The notes under the pieces are model-generated. The model did not search any database. It was not told the DNA's origin and was given only the letters and a program-made list of their open reading frames with translations. The translations under genes and the position numbers were made by a program. Positions 35,275 through 44,290 of a stretch of DNA of 63,003 nt are shown piece after piece. Location of the stretch: positions 1-63,003 of the forward strand of contig CAZROT010000012.1 of assembly GCA_964601895.1 (NCBI GenBank). Reading direction: 5' to 3'. Position 1 is the stretch's first letter, and each line of letters begins with the position of its first letter. The DNA comes from CAZROT01 sp964601895 (GTDB lineage: Bacteria; Pseudomonadota; Gammaproteobacteria; Enterobacterales; Enterobacteriaceae).

Positions 35275-38199
35275 ATGCCTTTTTTATCGCTAACCTCATA
35301 TTCATCGCAAACACCAGATAGTTTTATTCACACACCGCTACCTGCAACAACGGTGCACAATGAAATTAATTCCCTTTTTAATCAGATCTCCACGCTATAC
35401 CAGTCAAATTATACCCCTGATAAGTTAACTAACGGCCATGAAATTAACCCAGCAACTGCAGAGCCCTCACGCGTTGTGCCTCTCTGTGCTGCCCGCTTTA
35501 ATCTGCCTGAACATTTACGTGCAGCCTATGGCACCTGTGCATCCCACAGGAATGGAGAAAAAAACTACATCTCCATCGGACAGGATAGCTATCAGGTACA
35601 TTTCGCTGTGGCTGATGCCAGCTGGCGTATTTATTGTGACGGTAATCCCGCTAAACCTTCTTTGCCTGTTGTTTACCAGGACGGCAGATGGCAATTAACT
35701 AACCGCAATGTGGGGCTGCCAGGCGGGCATCCCGCTAACCTGCCTGAGCCCGTGCGTACGCTTTATAAAGTGTCGCTACCACTGAATGACGCAGAGAAAA
35801 AAATAGCTATCGTGCATTACCAGGGAAAATATTATCTCGGTATCGGAGACGATCATTACTGGCTGAAACGGACAGACAAAGAACAGTGGCTTATCTGTTC
35901 ACAGACAGACAGCAGTGCAAAACCCATTCCGATTGTCTGGCAGAACAATCAATGGCAACTGGCACTGAAGATAACAGACACTGATAAGGTGTTTGCTAAT
36001 TTTTCGGGGTATAAGCAGTTCAGGCACTGGTTTCATCTCACAGTGAATACCCTTTCGCTGCTGGCCGCACGCCACCCTGTCAATGGGCAGGCACTGACTA
36101 TTTCAACGACAAAACAACAGGCGCTGGTTAAATTTGTACTGAAATGTTTTCACATGCAGGCGACGTATTCATCGCAAGATATACTTCGCCTTGGCCGGCA
36201 GACTTCCCCATTAGCGACAAATTTTGCTTATTCCCGAGCAAATGCAACACGCTTATGGCAGATTGTTCACGATGTTAAAGAGCAGCAGCTTGACAAGGCG
36301 TTCAGGGAGGTTCAGGAAAAAGCACTGCAGCCACCCGTTCCTGTGGCGGAGGAATTCAATATTTTCCCCGCTTCCAGACCCTTTCCTTATCGCAATGGAT
36401 TACTGCCTGAGATTGTTGCCACCGTTCCTCTGGATCTTAACCAGAAGAAAATGCTCTATATCACCTCACTGGGAATACAACTTTTTAAAGCATCCAGCAG
36501 GCAGCTCAAGTTTTCTGAAGGCAACAGTGTCGACAGCTTTATTGCACTCCGGGGATTAAGGATGTCTCCCAATGAATGTGCTGATGTACTGGCACAGGAA
36601 ATGGTGGGTTTCATCGAAGCAGGACAGATTGATGCCGCGCGCAAAATATTAACGGATTTTTTTTATTATAAAAAATATGCGGCCCTGGCTGATAGTTTTA
36701 CTAAAATTGAACTGGCTTCCAACGCACTGATGGCACCTGTTGATGTCGATCCATTAACTGAAACAGGCCCGCATGAATTGCAGGCACTGTATAACCTGTA
36801 TCACCAGTGCTGCAATGTCGATAAAAGCAGCCTCACCTTTTATGCCCGGCAGAATATGGCCGTTGTGCAAAATCTGATTGGCCCCGACCCTGCTGTTTTT
36901 TTTACCCAGTTCACGCCTGCTTTCATCACCGCTGAATTTAGCGATGGACTGCAGACAACATATGACCGGATGGTGCAGCTAAAAAACGAAAAACAGGCAC
37001 CATCAGTCATTGAAGGTGCATTACGCATGGAGCAGTTTTATCAGACCATGCAGCACCTGCATCATCTCATTCGCTTCCAGTTAAGCTGGAATGAAAGCTG
37101 CGTCAGCCTTGAGGATACTGTTAAACAATTGCTACCTGCTAATATGCGTGCGTCCGCCTGCGTGATAGTCGGGCCGCACGGACTGGCTGTTTTTGAAAAA
37201 ATTTATCAGGCACTGCCTGTCGACATGCAAAAAAATGCTGCTTTTTTGCCTGGCGCTTACTTCGAAACTCCGGCATTACTTCCGGGCGCGGAAAAAGTAG
37301 CCACCGTTGATGCCCGGTCCCTGCAGAAAAAAGAACTCATTGTACTGGAGCCACATCCCAATAACGCGTCTATTGACAGCATTATTCCTCACTGTCCCGT
37401 TACCCTGATTCGTCATGTATTTGCCGGACCTTTACCCATGCAACGCACGATTCTGGTTGATGCAACCGCCAGCCACCTCACCGAAGCTGACATCAGCTAT
37501 CTGTTAACCGTCGCTAAGCCCTTGATTGACCGTGGTCACCTCAATTTGATTTTATTACAGAGTGGTACCAAGCTTTTTCAGCATGGAATGGATATTGTCA
37601 GCATTGGCGTGGCGGTTATTTTAAATAACAACCGTGATATCTGGACAGGCTTCAACGATGCCATTCAGCAAAACCCACAGCCTGTACCCGAGGACGACAG
37701 AGCGTACATCGCCCGCATGCTGGCACCAGAAAATATGCCCTGTTTGCAGGACTACCTGACGCGCATTCGCCAGAATACCGCCATGCTGCGTGCCCAGTTA
37801 GAGAGTGTCATGGTGCTGGGACATAACAATCATCATGCGCTCGAATTATGCAATAACACTGATCCGCAAACTGTCTATATTGCCCTGAAACCAACGGATC
37901 GATTTATTGCGTTACAAACGGGAGTAAGCGATCCTGCTGCTATTTCTTACTTAGACAGAATAACGGTGAGTGAAGTGCTGTATGACAAATATTTACTGTC
38001 TTTTTTCAAAGAGTTAACCGCTGTTGAGCGCCAGAGTTTTGGCTTTAATATCACCACCTTTGCGCTATGCGACGAAGGGATACGTGTCACTTTGGGTATC
38101 GAAGAAAGCTATCTGATTAAAGAATATGCCAGCAGAATCATGGCGCTAAGCTATACGCTATACAGTAAGGGATTGATAGCAGATTACTTTTATTCTTAA
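35275..38199 (+). CDS. large effector-like protein with two N-terminal YxxIG...W modules
   Basis: 974 residues from the ATG at 35275 (AAGG adjacent). No signal peptide. Residues about 75-145 and 155-235 are two copies of one module: xxYxxIGxDxYxV, then WRIY or WLIC, a P-rich step (PSLPVVYQDG and PIPIVWQNN) and WQL. Similar short modules occur in large Pseudomonas-type toxins (from memory). The central part (about 250-600) is helical. The segment about 600-780 contains ACVIVGPHGLAVFEKIYQAL and an LIVLEPHPNN strand pattern suggestive of an alpha/beta fold. No catalytic motif can be named. It is probably an effector or toxin by its neighbourhood. Confidence 0.6.
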   Translation: MPFLSLTSYSSQTPDSFIHTPLPATTVHNEINSLFNQISTLYQSNYTPDKLTNGHEINPATAEPSRVVPLCAARFNLPEHLRAAYGTCASHRNGEKNYISIGQDSYQVHFAVADASWRIYCDGNPAKPSLPVVYQDGRWQLTNRNVGLPGGHPANLPEPVRTLYKVSLPLNDAEKKIAIVHYQGKYYLGIGDDHYWLKRTDKEQWLICSQTDSSAKPIPIVWQNNQWQLALKITDTDKVFANFSGYKQFRHWFHLTVNTLSLLAARHPVNGQALTISTTKQQALVKFVLKCFHMQATYSSQDILRLGRQTSPLATNFAYSRANATRLWQIVHDVKEQQLDKAFREVQEKALQPPVPVAEEFNIFPASRPFPYRNGLLPEIVATVPLDLNQKKMLYITSLGIQLFKASSRQLKFSEGNSVDSFIALRGLRMSPNECADVLAQEMVGFIEAGQIDAARKILTDFFYYKKYAALADSFTKIELASNALMAPVDVDPLTETGPHELQALYNLYHQCCNVDKSSLTFYARQNMAVVQNLIGPDPAVFFTQFTPAFITAEFSDGLQTTYDRMVQLKNEKQAPSVIEGALRMEQFYQTMQHLHHLIRFQLSWNESCVSLEDTVKQLLPANMRASACVIVGPHGLAVFEKIYQALPVDMQKNAAFLPGAYFETPALLPGAEKVATVDARSLQKKELIVLEPHPNNASIDSIIPHCPVTLIRHVFAGPLPMQRTILVDATASHLTEADISYLLTVAKPLIDRGHLNLILLQSGTKLFQHGMDIVSIGVAVILNNNRDIWTGFNDAIQQNPQPVPEDDRAYIARMLAPENMPCLQDYLTRIRQNTAMLRAQLESVMVLGHNNHHALELCNNTDPQTVYIALKPTDRFIALQTGVSDPAAISYLDRITVSEVLYDKYLLSFFKELTAVERQSFGFNITTFALCDEGIRVTLGIEESYLIKEYASRIMALSYTLYSKGLIADYFYS

Positions 38200-38378
38200 C
38201 CACGGAGATGTTATACGATCAAAGAAACCGGGCAGCACAGACCAGTGTGGTACAGATGCTGCCTGATACCATGCCACGCTGTCCTTAAAGGGATAACGAT
38301 AAAGCAGCCGGCACCAGAAACTGTAGCTGAAACAACCTCAGGCACAGCCAGGGTAAATCCAGTGCCGATAAGCGGTTT

Positions 38379-39119
38379 TTAGTCAGTATAATGGCCAGTT
38401 TTCATATCTATCCAGCGATCCCACGAAAATCTGGGCCATGACGCTGAATCCTGTGCATAGGCGAGCAGCTTTTCAGGCTCTACCCAGTGCAGCGTCCCCA
38501 TATCACCGACCCTATCCGGAAAGCGCACACCGCGCAGATGATCAACTTCATGCTGGAAAATACGTGCCGTAAAACCCGTGAGTTCTTCGAAAATCAGGTT
38601 ACCTTTCGAGTCGCGGGCAGAAATGCGGATGCGTGAGGCACGTGGAACAGTGCCAATTAAGCGCCTGTCAACGGAAAAACACCCTTCTTTATGCTCAACC
38701 AGAGAGTCCGATTTCCAGACAATAACAGGATTAATATAGGCTTTTAGCGCCTCGGTACCGGTGCCATCCTCCTTAATGCCGGTATCCACCAGAATCACCG
38801 GCATATCGATACCAATTTGTGGCCCGGCAAGGCCGACAAGCGCCAGTTCATTAGGTGGCCGGTAAGGCTTTGCGGCGTCATAAAGCTTTCTGATAGCGTC
38901 CTGCACATCCGCGTCCGTCACCCGGTGGGCGGCCAGAGGCGCTACCGGTCTGCTCAGCAGTGGCTCATGTTGCGCCAGCAATGCCGGCGGCTCTTTCGCA
39001 GACTGCGGCAATCCCCTGCTGGCGCACCCACTCTGCAGGGCAAGTGCAAACAGGGCAGACAGCAGCAGTAAAGCGCGTCTGACAGCAGGCTGTTTTATAG
39101 ATAGCGTGTGAAACACCAT
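38379..39119 (-). CDS. exported peptide deformylase-like protein, possible lipoprotein
   Basis: 246 residues; AAGGAA lies 6 nt before the ATG at 39119. All three deformylase motifs are present: GLAGPQIG (Gln100), EGCFSVD (Cys146) and QHEVDHLRG (His189, Glu190, His193), so the metal site is complete and the enzyme is probably active. Unlike housekeeping Def (about 170 residues, cytoplasmic), it has an N-terminal hydrophobic segment RRALLLLSALFALALQSGC. This looks like a signal peptide ending at Cys32, although Gln at -3 makes the lipobox imperfect. The base composition looks more GC-rich than its neighbours, hinting at transfer. It may deformylate secreted or imported formyl peptides (speculative). 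Confidence 0.82.
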   Translation of the reverse strand: MVFHTLSIKQPAVRRALLLLSALFALALQSGCASRGLPQSAKEPPALLAQHEPLLSRPVAPLAAHRVTDADVQDAIRKLYDAAKPYRPPNELALVGLAGPQIGIDMPVILVDTGIKEDGTGTEALKAYINPVIVWKSDSLVEHKEGCFSVDRRLIGTVPRASRIRISARDSKGNLIFEELTGFTARIFQHEVDHLRGVRFPDRVGDMGTLHWVEPEKLLAYAQDSASWPRFSWDRWIDMKTGHYTD

Positions 39120-39338
39120 GAAATTTCCTTGTCACAGGCAATGAATAACGATGAATACAGTGGATTTTTTTATATGCAGCAAAAAAACCGCCTGAGTTTA
39201 TCGTTACCTGTTGGTGTTAAACAAGTGAGTATTTGCGCCCATTATCACATTATGCGCATCTGCCCTGGCCCAAAAAACGGGCGGCCCGGAATAATGACAC
39301 AACTATGCTTAGTCGCACATAAAGGTCACGACTCATCA

Positions 39339-40955
39339 TTACATCCGTATCACCTGTGGACGCAAGAATTGAACATTGCGACTATCAATGTCTTGCTGTG
39401 GCTGGGCCAGATACTCGGTAAACCAGATTTCTGAAGATTGTTTCAGTGCTGATGACAATTGCATCTTCATTTCCTGTTTAACTAATTTTGCAGCAGCCTC
39501 ACCATAATGCCCGTCAAAAACACCCATTGCCTGTACGTGATTCAGCTCTGTAGCACCAAGGTTGCACCAGGTTACAGTGACATCATCGCTACCAGGCTGA
39601 ATCTGCTCACTGTCTTTCTCCTCATGGTCATTCTTTTCAGAAAAAACCAGGGCCTGGTTTTTCGCCCAGTAATCATTTTTTGCTTTATCCTGCGGATACT
39701 CTGGCCTGTCCAGCGACCAGATGCCCTGCTTTGATACCCTCCCTACGGCATCATGGATGACCTGGTTACCGCCTGATTCAATACCATCAGACCAGCAAAC
39801 CAGACGACCCAAATCATTTTCCAGAACTTCCTGAAGGCCACCCAGAATACCATTCTCTTTAATAAGCTTATCCAAAACCTGCCATTCAGAAGTTTCTTCT
39901 TCAAAATGAAAAATATCCGGTATGCGCCTTAATGAACGAAAATGGGTATCACCCAGAGAGGCACCAACACCTAACTTAGCCGATTCCCTGACTCTCCACC
40001 CATAACATCCTAAATGTTCTACCCTGCCGCCATTTTTTTCGATGTGCTGTTTAATTCGTGGATTGTCAGGTGAGTGATCTTCCGTAAGTTTTACCCTTAA
40101 CAGCGATCTATCCGGCTTTCTTATCAAAAAAGTACACCCAGCATCACCCAGATTTGCAATGGTGAATGCAATTTTATTTTGCTGATTCCTTGTGACCAGG
40201 GTCATACAGACTGTTGAACCACTTTTCATTGATTGTAACTGACATTTCTGCTGTACGTGGGCCATCAGATTCAGCAAAAACTCTGAAGCCTTAAAGAAAG
40301 GATTACTGTTTTTCAGAATGGCACCATACATAAAATCTTCACCGGAGCGCCCTTTAACTATTATCCCCTCAGGCTTTGTGATGAATGTGCAACTGCGGAA
40401 ATCTTTGTCATCACTATACAATGCCTGATTGTTGCAATGGTCGGATATAACTGTCATCTCATCTGAACCCAAATTTTCCAGGTGTTTATACCAGTCAGTA
40501 TCACTCACCTCCAGGCTGTCGCGACGGGAAGATGTACCTGCGCTATTATTATCCAATTCCTGGCTTTTATTCTGCTTGCGTCTAACTACACTCGCAGCAT
40601 TACCATTCTGGTCTGTGGAAAATTTGGCTGAACCTTCAGCTGCGGCCTCTTTATTAGTGAAAAAACCCCAAAAAATTCTTTTGAATTGATTGAAAATACT
40701 TTGCAGGCGTTCGCGTGTGGATGCTACCTGTGTTTCCTGTTTCTGTGTTTCTTCAGTTTTCTCTGCAGCCTGAGGGTTATTCATTGTCATACGGGGGTTT
40801 GTTATCTTATCCCATAATGTCCTATGACCATTATTTGTATTTGTACTATCCGATGACCCTGTAGGTGCTGGTCTACTTACCGTTAAAAAACGTGACCACG
40901 CATTATTACAACGACTGAGAGTATCTTGCAAAATTGAGCAATCTGGAAATCGCAT
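39339..40955 (-). CDS. effector-like protein with circularly permuted PP2C phosphatase motifs
   Basis: 538 residues. Residues 1-165 include the module shared with two proteins downstream (RERLQSIFNQFKRIFWGF at about 81-98). The rest carries PP2C/PPM metal-dependent Ser/Thr phosphatase motifs: GSTV (246-249), ANLGDAG (267-273), LTEDHSPDN (290-298), GASLGD (331-336), WSDGI (388-392), DDVTV (457-461). The metal-binding VFDGHYG motif comes last (479-485), although in ordinary PP2C enzymes it is near the N-terminus. At the normal place there is only FMYGAILKNSNPF, without DGH. The likely metal-ligand Asp residues are all present, so a permuted active enzyme is possible. Probably delivered to host cells; the delivery route is not visible. 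Confidence 0.75.
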   Translation of the reverse strand: MRFPDCSILQDTLSRCNNAWSRFLTVSRPAPTGSSDSTNTNNGHRTLWDKITNPRMTMNNPQAAEKTEETQKQETQVASTRERLQSIFNQFKRIFWGFFTNKEAAAEGSAKFSTDQNGNAASVVRRKQNKSQELDNNSAGTSSRRDSLEVSDTDWYKHLENLGSDEMTVISDHCNNQALYSDDKDFRSCTFITKPEGIIVKGRSGEDFMYGAILKNSNPFFKASEFLLNLMAHVQQKCQLQSMKSGSTVCMTLVTRNQQNKIAFTIANLGDAGCTFLIRKPDRSLLRVKLTEDHSPDNPRIKQHIEKNGGRVEHLGCYGWRVRESAKLGVGASLGDTHFRSLRRIPDIFHFEEETSEWQVLDKLIKENGILGGLQEVLENDLGRLVCWSDGIESGGNQVIHDAVGRVSKQGIWSLDRPEYPQDKAKNDYWAKNQALVFSEKNDHEEKDSEQIQPGSDDVTVTWCNLGATELNHVQAMGVFDGHYGEAAAKLVKQEMKMQLSSALKQSSEIWFTEYLAQPQQDIDSRNVQFLRPQVIRM

Positions 40956-41144
40956 TTTTCACCGCTGCTATATTAGTTAAAAAAATTATTCACTGTTAAT
41001 ATCTATTTCTGAATCTTTTATTCTAAGCAGATGATTAAAAACGCTACTACCATATAACGCTCCCACTATTTGCGCCTGCCAGGCACAACGCACGCCAGTA
41101 AGGCGCTGCAGCCTGATACAGGTTGCCTGTCAGCAAAAAAAACG
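40956..41144. repeat. copied upstream region of the effector family, copy A
   Basis: The 189 bp before the PP2C-like gene closely match the regions upstream of the genes at 43363-43884 and 44930-45496, beginning with the leader TAGCAG-GGTGA just before each ATG and including CATATAACGCTCCCACTATT at equal distance (92-96 bp). It probably carries a shared promoter. Confidence 0.8.
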
Positions 41145-41231
41145 GGCGGCCACAGGGCGGCCAGCACAGGAAAACAGGCAGCAACGCGTCGGCTACAGCC
41201 AGAAATGGGTCGTGCTTGAACACTCTGATAC

Positions 41232-42755
41232 TCAGTGCTTTTGGGCAATCTGGATAATGACAGAATTATCTTTGATGCTTTTTTCAAAAGCAGAACGTTT
41301 AAGCGCTATCATCAATCCGTGTACCGAAGTTCTGATAACCACGCTATCCTTTCTTACCTCATCAACAACCACAGAATGTCCATTGACATGCACAATTGCC
41401 GGTCCGTACCTGTTAAGTGCATTTTGCACCTGAGCGATCATAGTGCCCTGGTTTCGTATCCTGGCCATCCGGCCTGACTGTAGCTTAGTTTTGATTGGCG
41501 TGAATCCCGCGTCTGTGATAAAATCGTATATGTCACTATTTTTGCGTGAATTTGCCTGTTCCAGGCTATCAAAATTAATGCGGTCGACGCCGGCCTTATC
41601 AGCAATCAGCATGGCAGGGGCAGCGGCGGTAGAGCCTCCAGAGACATGCTGTAACAGCACCGTCTTACCATTGATATTCCACGCTGTCACGCCATCAATA
41701 TCTCGTTTCCATACTGTGTCGTTTTCCCTGGCCCCAATAACATAAAGAATATCTTTATCATCAAAGAAATTTATATAGTTGCGCGCGCGATTTTTAAACA
41801 CCATAGCTAGTGCTGGTGAGGCTATTTCAAACAGTAAAGCTGTCTTACCTTCAATACCTAAGGGCCTGGCTTTTTCTAGCAATTCGTTAGTAAGCAAGTC
41901 GGGATGATTTTTTTTAACATATTTATTAGCACAAAGTGCTAACTTATTATCACGCCCTTGCATAAGTAAACCAGCTCCCGCCGCCGCTAGCTGATCCGGT
42001 CGATTTATTCTCGGACCTGCTATACTGCCAGCCTTTTCGATAATGCGAGGATGCATTCTGGGATATTTACTGAAAAGGATACTGCAATAATCACGCACTT
42101 CTTTCCAGAGCCCCTGCTTTTCGGATGAAATAAGTCCATATAAGTCCTGGCACTCTGCCGCGCTGAGTTTACGCCACCCATGCCCGCGAGGTTTGCTTAT
42201 AGCGGTAACAGCAGGCGCCACAAAAGGGCCTTTTGTGGCCAGTACTATGAAGTCGTTCATGTCAATATATTGCGGATCAGCCGCTATCGCACGCGCTGTA
42301 GGTGTAGCTGTCTCATTGTTGCCCGTGCTGCCAGCTGAGTGAACTTTTGTTATATCGCCCTTCAGACATGCTGCCAGCCTGGTATATTTCTCCTGCTTTT
42401 CCTGCAGCTGGTGAAGTTGCCCCCGTAGCTTTATATAAGGGTTATAATCCTGCACGCTGAAACCAGGCCTGTTGGCGTGCTTGTCTACAAATGCTATTTC
42501 ACAGGCTTTCATTTTCTGGCGTATTTCTATGATTTTTGGCTGCACATTGCTTTGCCTGAAGTCCAGCAAGGCAGTAGCAAATGCTTCAGATTGCGCATCT
42601 TTCACCTTGCTGACTGCACGCTGTGTGCTGACGCCTTGATAATCGATAAAGTTTGCGATGCTGGCACGGGTACCGGTGCGGTGCTGCGTCTCAGTGCTGC
42701 CAGTCTTAACCCTGGCCGGGTCGATAAAATTAGCTATCTGAGTACGTGTTCTCAT
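41232..42755 (-). CDS. effector-like protein with a C-terminal papain-fold-like domain, Ser at the Cys position
   Basis: 507 residues from the ATG at 42755, which has AAGGT 7 nt upstream; the frame is open further to 42968 but without a ribosome site or conservation. Two short N-terminal copies of IANFID (7-12 and 33-38) may be a targeting or docking motif. Residues about 360-507 resemble C39/C70-type papain folds: LLQHVSGGSTAAAPAMLIAD in the position of the usual CGPAALAM helix, and RYGPAIVHVNGHSVVVDEV with His460. At the expected catalytic Cys there is Ser375, so activity is doubtful or altered. No signal peptide. It lies inside the cluster of duplicated effector genes. Confidence 0.55.
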   Translation of the reverse strand: MRTRTQIANFIDPARVKTGSTETQHRTGTRASIANFIDYQGVSTQRAVSKVKDAQSEAFATALLDFRQSNVQPKIIEIRQKMKACEIAFVDKHANRPGFSVQDYNPYIKLRGQLHQLQEKQEKYTRLAACLKGDITKVHSAGSTGNNETATPTARAIAADPQYIDMNDFIVLATKGPFVAPAVTAISKPRGHGWRKLSAAECQDLYGLISSEKQGLWKEVRDYCSILFSKYPRMHPRIIEKAGSIAGPRINRPDQLAAAGAGLLMQGRDNKLALCANKYVKKNHPDLLTNELLEKARPLGIEGKTALLFEIASPALAMVFKNRARNYINFFDDKDILYVIGARENDTVWKRDIDGVTAWNINGKTVLLQHVSGGSTAAAPAMLIADKAGVDRINFDSLEQANSRKNSDIYDFITDAGFTPIKTKLQSGRMARIRNQGTMIAQVQNALNRYGPAIVHVNGHSVVVDEVRKDSVVIRTSVHGLMIALKRSAFEKSIKDNSVIIQIAQKH

Positions 42756-43362
42756 TATCAATACCTTGTTGTACAGTAATTGTTTATTTTTATAGATAAA
42801 AATAACGCAATCAGCCGCCTGCTTCTGCCACAAAACAACCCTAAAAAAAATCTGGAGCGAATAGTAATAACCTGCCGGCACGCGCAGGGCAGCGTAGCTG
42901 GATATCATGGCGCTATTTTTTCGCATATCACAACGGCGGGATAGTGTATCAATAACGCCCAAAACCAACTGCGCCTTGTGGCAGCCGCTGGCGTTGATAC
43001 ACTGAAATCCAGGGAAATAAAAGAATGCACGGCAGCGTTTTAGGCAGCTGGACAGGTACTGTGCTCACCTGCCGCGGTTTTTAAGTCAGATAAACGTCTT
43101 AAAGCGGCATAGTGCGTTTTCTCCCGGCCGGGCGTAATGTGAAAGGGGCAGACATCAAGCCTGCCTTTTTTGCCTGTGCAGCTGACACTACCCTGCTGCG
43201 TGACGCAGATGCGTCACTTAACATACGATTCTAGTCTGAGGAGTCTGGCTGCTTGATTACTAGCAGAAGTGACCGCTTTCTTATTCTGAATTTGCATTTT
43301 CCAGGTCTGCATACCAGTCCTCATTATCCACTTCCAGGCTATCGCCACGGCCCGGCGTAGCT
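42756..43362. other. intergenic region holding a duplicated 3' flank
   Basis: 607 bp. The right half holds copy 1 of the 3' flanking repeat (43068-43222). The rest contains no gene that I can support. Confidence 0.5.
43068..43222. repeat. duplicated 3' flank of effector gene, copy 1
   Basis: About 155 bp that closely match 44723-44878, from CCTGCCG-GGTTTTTAAGTCA to GCGTCACTTAAC. Both copies contain a near-perfect palindrome, GTGACGCA-2 nt-TGCGTCAC (here 43200-43217). On the plus strand GGCAG-9 nt-CTGCC-TTTTTT at 43147-43171 resembles a terminator; copy 2 lacks the T-run. Confidence 0.75.
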
Positions 43363-43884
43363 TTACTCCTGCTTCATTCGTGTTAGTTTCAGATACGGAC
43401 CAGTAGAACTCACTTGTCTGTAAAATGTGGATTGGTTTTCACGATCAGTTGCGCCCGTTTCCTTATCCAAACCTAACCCCAGTGCTTTATTCCAGTCATG
43501 ATGACTCGCATCCAGGCTGTCGCGACCGGCGGATGCAATTTTACTCTCACCTGACACTGGTAATTCTACCTGCTCATTTGTATAATTCTGACCTGCGTAA
43601 AATCCTTCTGTACCTTCAGATTTTTTAGCGGAAAAACCACAGAAAATTCTTGTAAAAAATTTGAAAATACTCTGCAGGTGTTCGCGTGCGGATGCTGTCC
43701 ATGTTTTCTTTACCTGTGTCACTTCAGGCTGGTCCGTTATTACCCTGAGGGCTTCTATACTATCACCCAAAGAAGCTTCATTATTTGTACTACCCACTTG
43801 CCCTGCAGCTGCCTGCTTGCTTACCTCTGAACAACGAGGCCACACACCATGAAAAAAATTTAAACGATTTAACAAACCTGACAT
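43363..43884 (-). CDS. small member of the shared-N-module effector family
   Basis: 173 residues. Residues about 65-105 (SAREHLQSIFKFFTRIF-CGFSAKKSEG-FYAGQN) are nearly the same as in the protein at 44930-45496 and similar to residues 80-120 of the PP2C-like protein. The following RDSLDASHHDW also matches RDSLEVSDTDW there. The catalytic part of the PP2C-like protein is absent, so this is either a truncated copy or a module with its own role. The leader with GGGGTGAGA before the ATG at 43884 is shared. No signal peptide. Confidence 0.6.
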   Translation of the reverse strand: MSGLLNRLNFFHGVWPRCSEVSKQAAAGQVGSTNNEASLGDSIEALRVITDQPEVTQVKKTWTASAREHLQSIFKFFTRIFCGFSAKKSEGTEGFYAGQNYTNEQVELPVSGESKIASAGRDSLDASHHDWNKALGLGLDKETGATDRENQSTFYRQVSSTGPYLKLTRMKQE

Positions 43885-44118
43885 TTCTCACCCCTGCTAT
43901 TTGGTTAAAAACCTATTTACTATTACTATGTATTTCTGGTTTTTATTCTAAACAGATGATTAACAGCGCTACTACCATATAACGCTCCCACTATTTGTGC
44001 CTGGCAGGCGCAACGCACGCCAGTAAGGCGCTGCAGCCTGATACAGGTTGCCTGTCAGCGAAAAAAAACGAGCAAAAAGTAGTAATACAGGCTGGAAAAT
44101 ATGCGGCGCAGGCTGAGC
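43885..44118. repeat. copied upstream region of the effector family, copy B
   Basis: About 234 bp colinear with 45497-45729 and, over the first 190 bp, with 40956-41144. With 43068-43222 it delimits a duplicated cassette of about 1.05 kb around the gene at 43363-43884. Confidence 0.85.
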
Positions 44119-44197
44119 CATGCAAAGCGGATAAAATTCTGGCTGTTTACCCAATAAGTCGCTTTCGCTTCCGTCTCTCACATGGGTTGCACCTGAA

Positions 44198-44284
44198 ATG
44201 AAAAAAGACCAGCACGAAGATGGATATGATAATTTATCGTACTTTAATCGTATTTTTGACAAAATACCGCTGACAGAGGAGTAA
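44198..44284 (+). pseudogene. short frame directly upstream of the antitoxin relic
   Basis: Twenty-eight codons beginning MKKDQHEDGYDNLSYFNRIF and ending at a TAA that overlaps the GAGGAG ribosome site of the next gene. The frame is open for about 20 codons further upstream (including LSLPSLTWVAPE), so it may be the 3' remnant of a gene that was co-transcribed with the antitoxin. The function of the remnant is unknown. Confidence 0.3.
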
Positions 44285-44290
44285 CTGAAA

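Noticed and set aside
42756..42968. N-terminal extension of the papain-fold-like protein
   Set aside because: No ribosome site near 42968, while AAGGT precedes the ATG at 42755, which begins the MRTRTQIANFID repeat region.
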